Source: an uncultured Pseudomonadota bacterium
GTDB taxonomy: Bacteria; Pseudomonadota; Alphaproteobacteria; RF32; CAG-239
Direction: 5' to 3'
Assembly: GCA_902788365.1 (NCBI GenBank)
Contig: CADAJN010000007.1
Location: 27,391 to 91,390, forward strand
Length of the DNA stretch: 64,000 nt
In this document: piece by piece, positions 7,294-17,645 of the stretch
Layout of the letters: every line of letters begins with the position of its first letter
Numbering within the stretch: the stretch's first letter is position 1
The notes under the pieces: model-generated
Told to the model about the DNA's origin: nothing
What the model saw: the letters and a program-made list of their open reading frames with translations, nothing else
Database searches by the model: none
Translations under genes and position numbers: made by a program

Positions 7294-9033
7294 TTATTTG
7301 CGGCGTAAAAATGCCGGAATATCCAAATCATCGCTTGCAAAATCAACATCATCGGTGCCGGTTTTCATCATTTCCGTATCATCACCGAATTTAACGTCTT
7401 GACGTGCTTGTGCTTCTTGTTCATGATTTTTCTTGCGAGCCAGAGAAATTCCCATAAAACGATCAATGAACGAAGATGAGCGATTGGCCGGACTTTCTGT
7501 CGTTTCTACCTTCATTTCATCTTCCGGTTCTTCCTGATTAACGTCTTTAAAGATAGAAATGTCATTATCCTTAAAAAGTTCCGGTTCTTCCACACTCGGC
7601 ACATCTTCTATAGCTGTAGAGCTGGCAAAGAAATCATCTTCTCCGGCTTTGGCATTATCAAATTCAAAGTTAATTTCCGAATCTTCCTCCGGTTCTTTAT
7701 TATTTTTCATCAAAGCCGAAAATAGGGCCGAAGCTTGCGGCACTTCCGGAAATTCATCTGATTTATCCAGACCGGAAAAATCGTTCATTAGTTCATCATC
7801 TTCAGCCGACATATTTAAGTCGATCACATTATCGTCTTCTTCATTTTTTGCTTCTTCACGTAAATCATCATCTGCAAATAAAGCATCTATTTTTGCTTCT
7901 TGCGGTTCGTCAGAAACAGGTGATTGATGCATTTCCACCGGCTTTAAGGTTTCAATTTCCATCTTCGGTGTCACTGTCGGCACAAATGTTTCATCATCAT
8001 AACTCTGATCAATCAACGACGGCTCTGCCGCGCGAGCAGTTTTATTTTCCGGCATCAACTGATTATCGTTGATTCCCGTCACCACAATAGAAACACGAAT
8101 CTTACCGGATAACGAATCATCAAAACTAGATCCGAAAATAATATTGGCATCGTCACCAACTTCTTCTTTAATAGTGTTTGCCGCTTCATCTAATTCCGGC
8201 AATGTGATGTCCGTGCCGCCGGTAATGTTAATCAACACACCTTTGGCACCGAGCATTGAGCAATCATCCAACAGCGGATTTGCCAAAGCTTGACGTGCGG
8301 CTTCTTTGGCGCGACCTTTACCTTCGGCCTCTCCTGTTCCCATAATAGCTTTGCCTTTATCTTGCATAATATTTTTAACATCGGCAAAATCCAAGTTAAT
8401 CAATCCCGGCATCATCATTAAATCGGTAATTGAGCGCACACCGGAATACAATACATTATCTGCCAACTTAAATGCTTCGGCCAATGTTGTATTTTCATCA
8501 GCAATACGGAATAAATTTTGATTTGGAATAATTATGATGCTGTCTACTTCTTGGGTAAAATTGTTCAAAGCGCCCTCGGCGATTTCCATGCGCTTACGCC
8601 CCTCAAAACTGAACGGTTTAGTCACAACACCGACGGTCAAAATGCCTTTTTCTTTAGCAATATGTGCCACAACCGGTGCAGCCCCCGAACCCGTTCCGCC
8701 ACCCATACCGGCCGTAATAAACACCATATTTACACCTTCTAAGGCCTCGGCAATTTTATCTTTGGCTTCTTCGGCAGCCATTTTACCGACTTCCGGACGT
8801 GCGCCTGCACCTAAACCCTGTGTAATTTCCAAGCCCAGCTGAATTTTTTGACTGGCGGCAGAATGTGCCAAAGCTTGCGCATCGGTATTGGCAACAATAA
8901 AATCAACACCCTCCAGATTTTGCGAAATCATGTTATTTACAGCGTTTCCGCCGCCACCGCCAACACCGATTACGGCAATACGCGGTTTCAAGTATGACAC
9001 GGCTGCATCTGCGACACCTAATTTGATAGACAT
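7294..9033 (-). CDS. ftsZ: Cell division protein FtsZ
   Basis: FtsZ is the tubulin-like GTPase that forms the division ring. The N-terminal [12 protein letters not shown] loop and the tubulin signature GGGTGSG (residues 111-117) bind GTP, and the conserved core runs to about residue 320. A long acidic, low-complexity linker follows, rich in Asp/Glu with repeated short hydrophobic patches. The C-terminal peptide [11 protein letters not shown] is the FtsA/membrane-tether binding motif. At 579 residues it is much longer than the roughly 380 of E. coli, as is usual in many Alphaproteobacteria. GGGAG precedes the ATG. It is the last gene of the dcw cluster. Confidence 0.97.
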   Translation of the reverse strand: MSIKLGVADAAVSYLKPRIAVIGVGGGGGNAVNNMISQNLEGVDFIVANTDAQALAHSAASQKIQLGLEITQGLGAGARPEVGKMAAEEAKDKIAEALEGVNMVFITAGMGGGTGSGAAPVVAHIAKEKGILTVGVVTKPFSFEGRKRMEIAEGALNNFTQEVDSIIIIPNQNLFRIADENTTLAEAFKLADNVLYSGVRSITDLMMMPGLINLDFADVKNIMQDKGKAIMGTGEAEGKGRAKEAARQALANPLLDDCSMLGAKGVLINITGGTDITLPELDEAANTIKEEVGDDANIIFGSSFDDSLSGKIRVSIVVTGINDNQLMPENKTARAAEPSLIDQSYDDETFVPTVTPKMEIETLKPVEMHQSPVSDEPQEAKIDALFADDDLREEAKNEEDDNVIDLNMSAEDDELMNDFSGLDKSDEFPEVPQASALFSALMKNNKEPEEDSEINFEFDNAKAGEDDFFASSTAIEDVPSVEEPELFKDNDISIFKDVNQEEPEDEMKVETTESPANRSSSFIDRFMGISLARKKNHEQEAQARQDVKFGDDTEMMKTGTDDVDFASDDLDIPAFLRRK

Positions 9034-9110
9034 TTGCTCACTCCCTATTGTATTCTTTACACACTATATAGTCAGAATAACGGCAATAAATTAAGTTTTA
9101 GTTACTATTT

Positions 9111-10352
9111 TTAAGAATTTTGCCGTAACCAGTTAAATATTTTAGCAATTTTACCGCCATCACTTGATGCGCGGCTGATAATCTTTTTCGGTTTGCGTTC
9201 AATATTATTGGTTTCAAACAACAGCATACCGAGAGCTGTTGAAAAAATCGGATTATTGCTCAAATGTTCCGGCATATCCGGAATATTGCGTGGCCCACCC
9301 AAACGCACTTGTTTATCCAAAATCAGATTGGCAACCGTGCGCATGCCGGTTAATTGACTGCCGCCGCCGGTCAGCACCACGCGATGATTACGCTGATTTT
9401 TCAATCCGTGAGCGTCCAGTTTCTTATTAACCAGTTCAAAAATTTCCTCCACACGAGGAGCAATAATTTTAATTAAATCAGAACGATGCAGTTGGCGAAT
9501 AGAGCTGTCATCTTCTTCCCCCAGCGGATAAACATTTATCGGTTCATATTCATCATGCGATACTCCAAATGCGCAACCGCTGCATATTTTTAAGCTTTCG
9601 GCGTGATCAAATGAAGTTGTTAAACCTTGTGTGATATCGCGTGTAATATTTATACCCCCCACCGGAATGGTTGAAAATGCAATCGGATATCCGTTTTTAA
9701 ATGTTGCAATACTGGTTGTGCCACCACCGATATCAACGATTGTTGCCCCATATTCACGCTCATCGTCCACCAAGCAAGCCAGCCCAGAAGCATAAGCCGT
9801 CAGCACTTTATTTTCCACTTCCAAATGCGCTGCATCAACCACCGAAACCAAGTTACGATATAGATTATTCGGATACATTCCGAGCAAAAAGTCAACTGAA
9901 AGTTCTTCGCCATATATATTCATCGGATCTTTCACCGCTTCGCCGCCATCTATTTTATAATTGGTCGGAAAACAGTGGATTAACTCATTATTTTCAACAT
10001 TGATTTTATTTAAGCCGCGCTCACGCACTTTGGTGATATCTGTTTCACTCACCGGCTTATTACGTTTAAGCGGAATTGAAGCTTGACGCAATGTGCTTTG
10101 TGTTTTATCGCCGGAAACATTTATAATCACGCTTGTTAACCGTTCATCGGCTTCCTGTTCGGCTGCCTCTACCGCATTGCACACCGACATAAATGCTTGA
10201 TTAACATCAGTGATAATACCGTTACGAATCCCCTTAGAGGCATAGTATCCATAGCCGGCGATTTTGATTTTTTTATCTTTGCTCACATGGGCAATTACGC
10301 AACATACCTTTGAAGAGCCTATATCCAAAGCGGCAATAATATTCCGATTCAC
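9111..10352 (-). CDS. ftsA: Cell division protein FtsA
   Basis: FtsA is an actin-like ATPase that tethers FtsZ to the membrane and recruits later division proteins. The first phosphate loop ALDIGSSKVCCVI is near the start, the second nucleotide motif is VDIGGGTTSIA, and VVLTGGGSQLTGM marks the adenosine motif; the 1C subdomain lies between. A basic amphipathic C-terminal tail (FNWLRQNS) fits the membrane anchor. I choose the GTG at 10352, which has GAGGT 5-6 bases upstream, over a TTG four codons earlier. It starts 15 bases after ftsQ. Confidence 0.95.
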   Translation of the reverse strand: MNRNIIAALDIGSSKVCCVIAHVSKDKKIKIAGYGYYASKGIRNGIITDVNQAFMSVCNAVEAAEQEADERLTSVIINVSGDKTQSTLRQASIPLKRNKPVSETDITKVRERGLNKINVENNELIHCFPTNYKIDGGEAVKDPMNIYGEELSVDFLLGMYPNNLYRNLVSVVDAAHLEVENKVLTAYASGLACLVDDEREYGATIVDIGGGTTSIATFKNGYPIAFSTIPVGGINITRDITQGLTTSFDHAESLKICSGCAFGVSHDEYEPINVYPLGEEDDSSIRQLHRSDLIKIIAPRVEEIFELVNKKLDAHGLKNQRNHRVVLTGGGSQLTGMRTVANLILDKQVRLGGPRNIPDMPEHLSNNPIFSTALGMLLFETNNIERKPKKIISRASSDGGKIAKIFNWLRQNS

Positions 10353-10367
10353 TTTATACCTCAAACG

Positions 10368-11156
10368 TCAATTGTTTTTAATTTTCACGATTACTTTGTT
10401 TTTTAATCTTAAATCAATGAAAGTTAATTTACGTTTAAGAATCCCTTTTGTTTTATCTAATTTTACCAATTTATGCCAAGCATCTGCCACATCTTGCTCC
10501 GGCATTTTAACCACAACACCTTGTTCCACATCGTCAAAAATCAGATTCCAGCGACGTTTTGAAATAAAATTAGCTGCTTTCAAACGCGCAAATAGCTCTT
10601 TATCCTTACTGACAATGCGCAACAATTCGTTAATATGTGCCGGTGCATCTTCGCCGATAATTTGCAACACTCCTTGCGGCGGCACATAATCTGCCGGAAT
10701 AATTTCCCCGTCCTCATCAATCGGATAAAATTCGTTTTTATATTGCCAAATTGAACGCACTTGTTTTTCACTGATGCAAATATGTAAAATATTCGGGAAA
10801 TAATGCCGGCTGACGCTCACATTCTTTACCCATGGCAGCATTTTGACCTGTTTTTTAATCTCAGCCAAATCAATTTGCAAAATATTGTCACCACGCTTAA
10901 CACCGATTGCCTGCAAAACCTCCGCCAAAGTGGTTTTATCACGTCCTTCCAGTGTCACATCATCAAGTCCCCAACCGGCATGCGCCGTCTGTTCATAAAT
11001 TTCCGATAACAGCGAATCTATTTGCCGACCGACCAAATTGTGCCGCACCGTAATAATCCCCATCGTCATCAGCCAAATCAGCCCCAAAATCAAGACATTA
11101 CCCAGCAAGCGATACGGCCACAAAACCGGCTCATATATTTTACCCTCAATGACCAT
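10368..11156 (-). CDS. ftsQ: Cell division protein FtsQ
   Basis: FtsQ is a bitopic division protein that links the Z ring to septal wall synthesis. There is a short cytoplasmic N-terminus, one membrane helix (about residues 20-40), a POTRA domain with GDNILQIDLAEIKKQVKMLPWVKNVSVSRHYP-type sequence, and the beta domain with LRLKNKVIVKIK near the end. I place the start at the ATG at 11156, with GGGGA upstream; a TTG eight codons earlier is less likely. The start overlaps the end of murB by 11 bases. It has the usual neighbours ftsA and murB, but ddl is missing between murB and ftsQ. Confidence 0.92.
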   Translation of the reverse strand: MVIEGKIYEPVLWPYRLLGNVLILGLIWLMTMGIITVRHNLVGRQIDSLLSEIYEQTAHAGWGLDDVTLEGRDKTTLAEVLQAIGVKRGDNILQIDLAEIKKQVKMLPWVKNVSVSRHYFPNILHICISEKQVRSIWQYKNEFYPIDEDGEIIPADYVPPQGVLQIIGEDAPAHINELLRIVSKDKELFARLKAANFISKRRWNLIFDDVEQGVVVKMPEQDVADAWHKLVKLDKTKGILKRKLTFIDLRLKNKVIVKIKNN

Positions 11157-12057
11157 TACTGTCTTTCCCCACGCGCTCAACTTCCCATTCTAAAATAACA
11201 TCATATTTTTGCTTAACGGCAGCAATTATCTTTTCGCCCAATTCTTCAATCTGTGATGCGGTAGCCGTGCCATCATTTTCCAAAAAATTACAATGTTGTG
11301 ATGACATCCGCACACCGCCGATTTTTACCTCGGCCATACCGGCATTTTTAATAAGCTCCCACGCACGCATACCTGCCGGATTCTTAAAAGTAGAACCGGC
11401 AGTTCTAATTCCTTGCGGCTGGTGTGTTTTGCGATATTCGTCATTTTGTTTGATTTTTTCTTCTATCTGCGCCGTTTCCGCCAACTGACCTTGCAGGCAC
11501 AATTCCAATATAATCCAGTCGGCCGGAAACTCACTGTGACGATAGGCAAAATGAAAATCCTCGGCTGGCACTTGCAAAATATCTCCGACACCATTCATTA
11601 CTTTAGCTGAAATCAACACATCGGATAAAGCTGTTCCAAAGCAACCGGCATTTGAACGCACGGCACCGCCCAAACTTCCGGGAATTGAGCATAAAAATTC
11701 CAATCCTCCCAAACCGTGTGCCGGCAAAATCTGTTTTAACAGCCGATTTTGCATACCGGCACCGCAGTAAATTTTTTGCCCGTCAATCCGCCATTGTTGG
11801 AAATTCTTATTTTCCAATTTAATAACCGCACCATTGATACCGCCGTCACGCACCAACAAATTAGAGCCGCTACCCAACACGAAAGCCGGCATATTTTGCG
11901 GCTTGTTTTGCAAAAAATATTGTAAATCGTCAATATCGGCCGGCAAATACATTACTTCAGCCGGTCCACCGACATTGAGCCATGTATATTTTTTAAGCGG
12001 CTCGTCAAATTTATAGTCGCCGCGCACTTGAGGCAAATGTTTGATTGTTTTATTCAT
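11146..12057 (-). CDS. murB: UDP-N-acetylenolpyruvoylglucosamine reductase
   Basis: MurB reduces UDP-GlcNAc-enolpyruvate to UDP-MurNAc using NADPH and FAD. The FAD-binding features are TWLNVGGPAEVM near residue 25, LGSGSNLLVRDGG, and the GLEFLCSIPGSLGGAVRSNAG segment. The catalytic RTAGSTFKNP serine loop and the C-terminal HCNFLEN are present. The 303-residue length matches the shorter, type II-like MurB. The start ATG overlaps the ftsW stop as ATGA, so the two are translationally coupled. murG and murC, which normally sit between ftsW and murB, are absent. Confidence 0.95.
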   Translation of the reverse strand: MNKTIKHLPQVRGDYKFDEPLKKYTWLNVGGPAEVMYLPADIDDLQYFLQNKPQNMPAFVLGSGSNLLVRDGGINGAVIKLENKNFQQWRIDGQKIYCGAGMQNRLLKQILPAHGLGGLEFLCSIPGSLGGAVRSNAGCFGTALSDVLISAKVMNGVGDILQVPAEDFHFAYRHSEFPADWIILELCLQGQLAETAQIEEKIKQNDEYRKTHQPQGIRTAGSTFKNPAGMRAWELIKNAGMAEVKIGGVRMSSQHCNFLENDGTATASQIEELGEKIIAAVKQKYDVILEWEVERVGKDSNGH

Positions 12058-13184
12058 AGCGCATCCTTATCCTCCGAGGCCGTATTTTTACGCGTTACCG
12101 CCAATAACATACCCACTTCAATTGCACATCCCAAAAGCGAAGATCCGCCATAAGAAATAAACGGCAACGTCATACCTTTGGTCGGAATAATATGCAGTGA
12201 AGATGCCATATTTACAAATGCCTGAATACCAAGCGCCGCTGCCAAACCAACCTCGGCATACATCACAAACAAATTACTTTCTTTTAAGGCCAAACGCAAT
12301 GCCCGCACTATAATCACAGCAAACAGCAAAATAATAATTAAACACAGCCACACGCCATATTCTTCTCCGGCCACGGCAAAAACAAAGTCGGTATGAGCAT
12401 CCGGAATATGCAGTTTTACCGTGCCTTCGCCCGGCCCTTTACCGACCAAATTACCGTTTTGAAATGCCTCCATGGCTCGGTTAATCTGATAACTGGTTTC
12501 ATCGCTACCATATAAAAATTGGTCCACGCGCGCATGCACATGCGGAAAGATAAAATAAGAAGAAATCAACAATACAATACCGGCCAAAGCAGCAATAACA
12601 ACCAGCATCATCGGCAAACCGGCCAAAAACAGTTGCAAACCAAACACTACAGTAAACAGCATAGTCATTCCGAGATCCGGCTGCAACAGTAACAGCAAAG
12701 CCACAATACCGAATAGTCCGGCAGAAATCAGCATACCCGGAAAATAATCATACTTTTTGCCCATATCCAACAACCATGCCGTTACAATAATAAAAATCGG
12801 TTTCATAAATTCCGAGGCCTGCAACGAAAAACCGCCGATACTCATCCAACGCCGCGCACCTTTGGTCTCAAAGCCGAAAAACAACGTTAAAAACATCAAT
12901 CCGGCAATGATAACAAATCCGATTAAAGAAGCACGCCGAATCGTTTTAAGCTTAAACATTGAAAGAGTTAAAATTGCCGCAATGGAAACCACCACATAAA
13001 CCACCTGTTTGCGCACAAACCAAAAATCATCAACCCCGATGGTGCGTGCCACAGCCGGACTGGCCGTTAAGTCTAAAACAATTCCGATGGCCAGCAAAGC
13101 CAAAGCCATTAACAAAATAACTTTATCAACAGTCCACCACCATTTTACAAAAATATTATCACTTTGCCGCGAAAAACCAACCAT
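12054..13184 (-). CDS. ftsW: SEDS peptidoglycan polymerase FtsW
   Basis: FtsW is the septal glycosyltransferase that works with the division transpeptidase FtsI. The protein has about ten membrane segments and the SEDS signatures, including the GFETKGARRWMSIGGFSLQASEFMKP region, LLLQPDLGMTM, and GMTLPFISYGGSSLLG near the C-terminus. Its position in the dcw cluster argues for FtsW rather than RodA. A purine-rich GGTGGAAAG precedes the ATG. It lies 15 bases downstream of mraY, with murD missing between them, and overlaps murB by 4 bases. Confidence 0.93.
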   Translation of the reverse strand: MVGFSRQSDNIFVKWWWTVDKVILLMALALLAIGIVLDLTASPAVARTIGVDDFWFVRKQVVYVVVSIAAILTLSMFKLKTIRRASLIGFVIIAGLMFLTLFFGFETKGARRWMSIGGFSLQASEFMKPIFIIVTAWLLDMGKKYDYFPGMLISAGLFGIVALLLLLQPDLGMTMLFTVVFGLQLFLAGLPMMLVVIAALAGIVLLISSYFIFPHVHARVDQFLYGSDETSYQINRAMEAFQNGNLVGKGPGEGTVKLHIPDAHTDFVFAVAGEEYGVWLCLIIILLFAVIIVRALRLALKESNLFVMYAEVGLAAALGIQAFVNMASSLHIIPTKGMTLPFISYGGSSLLGCAIEVGMLLAVTRKNTASEDKDAL

Positions 13185-13199
13185 CTTTCCACCCTTATA

Positions 13200-14483
13200 T
13201 CAGAACAACAACAGTATTCCTAAACCAACTAAAAACAAAGCTGTTAACCAAAAACTGAAAACCACTTTTTTCTCACTCCAACCCAATTGTTCAAAGTGAT
13301 GATGTATCGGTGCCATTTTGAAAAAGCGCTTGCCTGTCTTTTTAAAATAAAGCACCTGAATCATTACCGAAAGCGTTTCAGCCACAAACACGCCGCCGAC
13401 AACCGCCAATATAATCTCACTTTTTGTCATAATTGCAATGGCACCTAAAACCGCTCCTAACGCCAAAGAGCCTGTATCACCCATAAAAACGCGCGCTTTA
13501 GGTTTATTAAAATATAAAAAGCCCAGGCACGAACCGACAAGCGCGGCACAAACCACCGCCACTTCTCCGCTGCGCGGAATATAAAACAAATTGAAATCCA
13601 CCGCATGATTTAATGAACAAAAATATGCCACCACACCAAAGAATGCAAATGCCATGATCAGCAGTCCCGAAGCCAAGCCATCCAGACCGTCGCTCAAATT
13701 AACCGCATTTGAAGCGCCGGAAATCACAACAACCGCAAACGGGATATAAAGCCATGACAGATTGAGCACCATACGGCGTAAATAAGTCAAATTCAAATGG
13801 TCTTCTTTCAGCATACTCCAAAAATCAAAATTTTGCCCTAAATGCGTGGCCTTATACGCAATCACTAAGCCCATAATCAGCACAAACAACATCATCGGCA
13901 GCATAATTGCCGCAAACAAAAACCTCTTGCCTTTATTGAGCGCCGTTTTTAACATCACTGCACTTATAAAAATCAGCGGAATTCCCAAAATAAAGAATAA
14001 AACAACAATATTTTTCACACTCGGTAACGCCAATACCGTATTGATTCCGCGCGGTGTTGCCGAAGTAATAATGCTGGCGGCCACCAATGCCGTTAAAAAT
14101 TGGAAAAACAGTTTCATGCGCGCCGTCATGGCGTTAGATGTTTGTTTTTTGACCTTCCAATAATCATCAACGAAACCGGTTGCGCCATACATAATCAAAA
14201 TCAGCAAACACACCCAAACAAAGTGATATTTCAAATTGCAAAACAGCAAAACAGACAAGATTGAAGTGCCTAAAATAAGCAATCCACCCATTGTCGGCGT
14301 GCCTTTTTTGGTTTGCAAATGGCTTTGCGGCCCATCTTCACGAATCGGTTGTCCGTTATGCTGATGTCGGTGTAAATAATTTATCAGCGGCGCACCAAAA
14401 ATCAAACTTAGCACTAAAGACACACCAAAAGCCAACGCGGCGCGCACCGCAATTGTCCACCCGAAATCAAGCAAAACAAACAT
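13200..14483 (-). CDS. mraY: Phospho-N-acetylmuramoyl-pentapeptide transferase, with an extra membrane hairpin
   Basis: MraY makes lipid I from UDP-MurNAc-pentapeptide and undecaprenyl phosphate. Catalytic features are intact: GFVDDYWKVKK (D106, D107), NAVNLSDGLDGLASG (about 259-273), KARVFMGDTGSLALG, and APIHHHFEQLGWSE. The protein has 427 residues against about 360 in E. coli. The excess lies at about residues 160-240 and adds two hydrophobic stretches and a charged loop just before NAVNLSDGLDG. AGGAGA precedes the ATG. It is the first gene of this shortened dcw block, 15 bases before ftsW. Confidence 0.93.
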   Translation of the reverse strand: MFVLLDFGWTIAVRAALAFGVSLVLSLIFGAPLINYLHRHQHNGQPIREDGPQSHLQTKKGTPTMGGLLILGTSILSVLLFCNLKYHFVWVCLLILIMYGATGFVDDYWKVKKQTSNAMTARMKLFFQFLTALVAASIITSATPRGINTVLALPSVKNIVVLFFILGIPLIFISAVMLKTALNKGKRFLFAAIMLPMMLFVLIMGLVIAYKATHLGQNFDFWSMLKEDHLNLTYLRRMVLNLSWLYIPFAVVVISGASNAVNLSDGLDGLASGLLIMAFAFFGVVAYFCSLNHAVDFNLFYIPRSGEVAVVCAALVGSCLGFLYFNKPKARVFMGDTGSLALGAVLGAIAIMTKSEIILAVVGGVFVAETLSVMIQVLYFKKTGKRFFKMAPIHHHFEQLGWSEKKVVFSFWLTALFLVGLGILLLF

Positions 14484-14623
14484 ATCCGTCTCCTAAAATT
14501 AATGACATTAGTGTAGATGCAATATCTAAAATAAATCTTAAAAAAATGCAGATTTTACTTTTAAATTTACGAGAATTTTACTATTATTTGATTAAATGAA
14601 AGATATTATTGAAAGGGCAAATC

Positions 14624-15430
14624 ATGAAAAAATTACTTTGGCTTACATGCGCATCTTTTTTGCTTGGCACTTTCGGCGCCTCTAACACTTTTGCAGCAGA
14701 TGAAGATTTTTTCGGTATCAGTGAAGACACCGACGAATTTGGCATCAGCGCGCCGTTAAATACAACTGCCAAATCTTTGGCAAATGTTGATAACAACGCT
14801 GTTTTGTCTTCCTTTTTGCGCAGCAAAATACCAGCCTCAGCCGCTCGTAATATTGAAAAAGCCGAAAAAATTTTTTGTTATAATGTTGCTTATGCCAATC
14901 CCAATGAAGACAGTTATTTAATTGACGATATGGCCGTTACCGGTTCGTGTGGCGAATTATCCGACACCGGTCGTCAGCTGTTTCAAGAAACACTATGGAA
15001 CAACACCTCGGCATTTTCCAATAATTTGGATAATTGTAATATTGCACCTAAAATTGTTTTGCGCTATGTTTACGGACCGGATCATACCGATGTGTTATTA
15101 TCTTATCCTTGTCCGGCAGTCATATTTTTTCATGGACGGGATATTGTTACCATCAATGCCGCTCCGGCACAGCAAATTTTGGAGCAAATTACCACCGCTT
15201 ATGCCAACTTAAGCGAAAAATACCTCTCCCCGGCTCTGATGAAGCAAATGGTCGGCAACGGCCAAGTTACCACTCAAGACCAAAAAGAAATGGTGCGCCG
15301 TATGAACACTACCGAAACTGCGCGTAAAAAATGGAGCACTGCGCCGCAGAAAACTTCCGCACCACAAAATACCGAAAATAAATTGCCAGAAGCAAAACCG
15401 GCAGCTAAAGGTTGGAATAAATTAAAATAA
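14624..15430 (+). CDS. Secreted protein of unknown function
   Basis: A clean signal peptide (MKKLLWLTCASFLLGTFGAS...FAAD, cleavage near residue 24-25) precedes a mature domain with several cysteines (IFCYNVAY, GSCGEL, NCNIAP, YPCPA) likely forming disulfides. The last 45 or so residues are Lys/Ala/Pro-rich and probably disordered. I start at the ATG at 14624 with GAAAGGG upstream, not at the TTG at 14609. It is divergent from mraY and precedes the ATP synthase operon by about 100 bases. The family is not recognised. Confidence 0.65.
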   Translation: MKKLLWLTCASFLLGTFGASNTFAADEDFFGISEDTDEFGISAPLNTTAKSLANVDNNAVLSSFLRSKIPASAARNIEKAEKIFCYNVAYANPNEDSYLIDDMAVTGSCGELSDTGRQLFQETLWNNTSAFSNNLDNCNIAPKIVLRYVYGPDHTDVLLSYPCPAVIFFHGRDIVTINAAPAQQILEQITTAYANLSEKYLSPALMKQMVGNGQVTTQDQKEMVRRMNTTETARKKWSTAPQKTSAPQNTENKLPEAKPAAKGWNKLK

Positions 15431-15536
15431 TTTTTCCATAAAATCTTGTTAATTGTTCATTCTGCCTCTTGCCTTATGCAAGAGAATCGTATATCTATAG
15501 TTATATTTTGTAATTTAGATTTCGGCAGAAAATAAA

Positions 15537-16091
15537 GTGAAAACAGTTTCAAAAATAAAAAGCGCTCTTTTATATGCACAAGCTTTGTATGACGGCGCCG
15601 AGCGCACCAAAGAAGCTCAGCTTGCATATACCGATGCCCAGCATTTACAGGCCTTATCGGCAGAAGATTTGGCGTTGTTAGAACATTTAAATACCCCTTT
15701 AGGGCAAATGAGCGATAAACTAAGCATTATAGACGCACTCGCTCAAAAAATGTCTTTATGCAACAGTGTGCGAAATACCCTTAAAATTTTAACGCAAAAC
15801 CGCAAACTGAATCTGTTATCTCTGATTATGGCGCAATTTATTGTCCTATATCAGCAAAAACACGATATTGCCGAGGTTGAAGTGCGCACCGTTATGGCGC
15901 TGAGCGAATCTCAGGACCGATTATTAAAAGAAAAATTATCGGCTCTTTTGCATAAAAAAATTTTGGTTAATTATGTAATTGATGCCCACATTATCGGCGG
16001 ATTGGTTATTCGCTACGGCACCAATTTTATTGATAATTCCATTCAACACAAATTGAATGCGTTGAATCAACTTATGAAAGGAATCAAATAG
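15537..16091 (+). CDS. atpH: F1 ATP synthase delta subunit
   Basis: The delta subunit (OSCP homologue) joins F1 to the peripheral stalk. The 184-residue protein is helical in its N-terminal two thirds, and the family's C-terminal signature is visible as AHIIGGLVIRYGTNFIDNSIQHKLNALNQLM. It uses a GTG start at 15537, with only a weak purine tract upstream. It is first in atpHAGDC, with atpA starting on the base after its stop codon. The F0 genes are not present, as is usual for Alphaproteobacteria, where F0 forms a separate operon. Confidence 0.93.
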   Translation: MKTVSKIKSALLYAQALYDGAERTKEAQLAYTDAQHLQALSAEDLALLEHLNTPLGQMSDKLSIIDALAQKMSLCNSVRNTLKILTQNRKLNLLSLIMAQFIVLYQQKHDIAEVEVRTVMALSESQDRLLKEKLSALLHKKILVNYVIDAHIIGGLVIRYGTNFIDNSIQHKLNALNQLMKGIK

Positions 16092-17645
16092 ATGTCTGTT
16101 AAAGCAGATGAAATATCTTCTATTTTAAAAGAAAAAATTGCTGATTTTGACTTGTCAACAGATATGGCCGAAGTCGGCAAAGTGCTTTCCGTAGGTGACG
16201 GAATTGCACGTGTTTTCGGCCTTGATAAAGTTCAGCTTAATGAAATGGTTGAATTTGAAAACGGCATTAAAGGTATGGCGCTCAATTTGGAAGAAGACAG
16301 CGTCAGCGTGGTGTTGTTCGGCTCTGATGAGGGCATTAAAGAAGGAGATATTGTTAAACGCACGGGGCAAATCGTCAGTGTCCCGACCGGCAAAGGTTTG
16401 CTCGGTCGTGTGGTTGATGCTTTAGGTAACCCGATTGACGGTATGGGACCGATAAAGGCTGAAAGTCAAAGTTATGCCGAAAAGAAAGCACCGGGCATTA
16501 TTCCGAGACGCAGTGTGCATGAACCGGTGCAAACCGGCTTAAAGATTATTGATTCCCTCATTCCGATCGGTCGCGGTCAACGCGAACTGATTATCGGTGA
16601 TCGTCAAACCGGTAAAACATCAATCATTATAGATACCATCATCAATCAAAAACGCACCAATGATGCGGCAAAAAATGATTCGGAAAAACTGTTTTGCATT
16701 TATGTAGCTGTCGGACAAAAGCGTTCATCTGTGGCACAAGTGGTTAAAACTTTGCGTGATTTCGGCGCGATGGATTATACCATTGTGGTGGCGGCCACCG
16801 CATCCGAAGCGGCACCGTTGCAATTTTTAGCGCCTTATGCCGGCACGGCAATGGGTGAATATTTCCGTGACAACGGCATGCACGCGGTTATTTTCTATGA
16901 CGACTTGTCCAAACAAGCCGTGGCTTACCGACAAATGTCGCTTTTGATTCGCCGTCCACCGGGGCGTGAAGCTTATCCGGGTGACGTATTCTATTTACAC
17001 TCACGTTTATTGGAACGCGCCGCAAAAATGAATGAGAAAAACGGTTCCGGTTCTTTAACCGCCATGCCGGTGATTGAAACGCAAGCCGGCGACGTTTCGG
17101 CTTATATTCCGACCAACGTCATTTCCATTACCGATGGTCAAATTTTCTTGGAAACGGCTCTGTTTTACCAAGGTATCAGACCGGCGGTAAATGTCGGTAT
17201 TTCCGTATCGCGTGTAGGTTCGGCGGCACAAATTAAAGCCATGAAACAGGTTTCCGGTTCCATGAAATTAGACTTGGCACAATACCGCGAAATGGCTGCC
17301 TTTGCTCAGTTTTCGTCCGATTTGGATAAATCAACACAACAATTATTGGATAAAGGTGCCAAATTAACCGAACTGTTGAAACAGCCGGTGCATCAGCCAA
17401 TGGCCACCGAAGAAGAAGTGGTTTCCATTTTCTCAGGGGTGCATGGATTTTTGACCAAATTAAGCGTTGCAGAAGTCAAAGATTTTGAACAAGCCGGTTT
17501 AGCTCAGTTGCGCGCCAGCCATCCGGAATATTTGGCCGAAATTCGTGAAAAACGCGTCATTTCGCCGGAATTAGATACAAAGTTACGCGCTTTTTATGAG
17601 AAGTTTGTGGAATATTACCTTAAAAACAAAGAAAAGGCAGCATAA
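16092..17645 (+). CDS. atpA: F1 ATP synthase alpha subunit
   Basis: The alpha subunit carries the non-catalytic nucleotide sites of F1. The P-loop GDRQTGKT is near residue 170. The signature [17 protein letters not shown], with the arginine that reaches the catalytic site, is near residue 365. Length (517 residues) and the N-terminal beta barrel and C-terminal helical domains are normal. It abuts atpH and atpG directly, with no intergenic spacing, which fits coupled translation. Confidence 0.98.
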   Translation: MSVKADEISSILKEKIADFDLSTDMAEVGKVLSVGDGIARVFGLDKVQLNEMVEFENGIKGMALNLEEDSVSVVLFGSDEGIKEGDIVKRTGQIVSVPTGKGLLGRVVDALGNPIDGMGPIKAESQSYAEKKAPGIIPRRSVHEPVQTGLKIIDSLIPIGRGQRELIIGDRQTGKTSIIIDTIINQKRTNDAAKNDSEKLFCIYVAVGQKRSSVAQVVKTLRDFGAMDYTIVVAATASEAAPLQFLAPYAGTAMGEYFRDNGMHAVIFYDDLSKQAVAYRQMSLLIRRPPGREAYPGDVFYLHSRLLERAAKMNEKNGSGSLTAMPVIETQAGDVSAYIPTNVISITDGQIFLETALFYQGIRPAVNVGISVSRVGSAAQIKAMKQVSGSMKLDLAQYREMAAFAQFSSDLDKSTQQLLDKGAKLTELLKQPVHQPMATEEEVVSIFSGVHGFLTKLSVAEVKDFEQAGLAQLRASHPEYLAEIREKRVISPELDTKLRAFYEKFVEYYLKNKEKAA

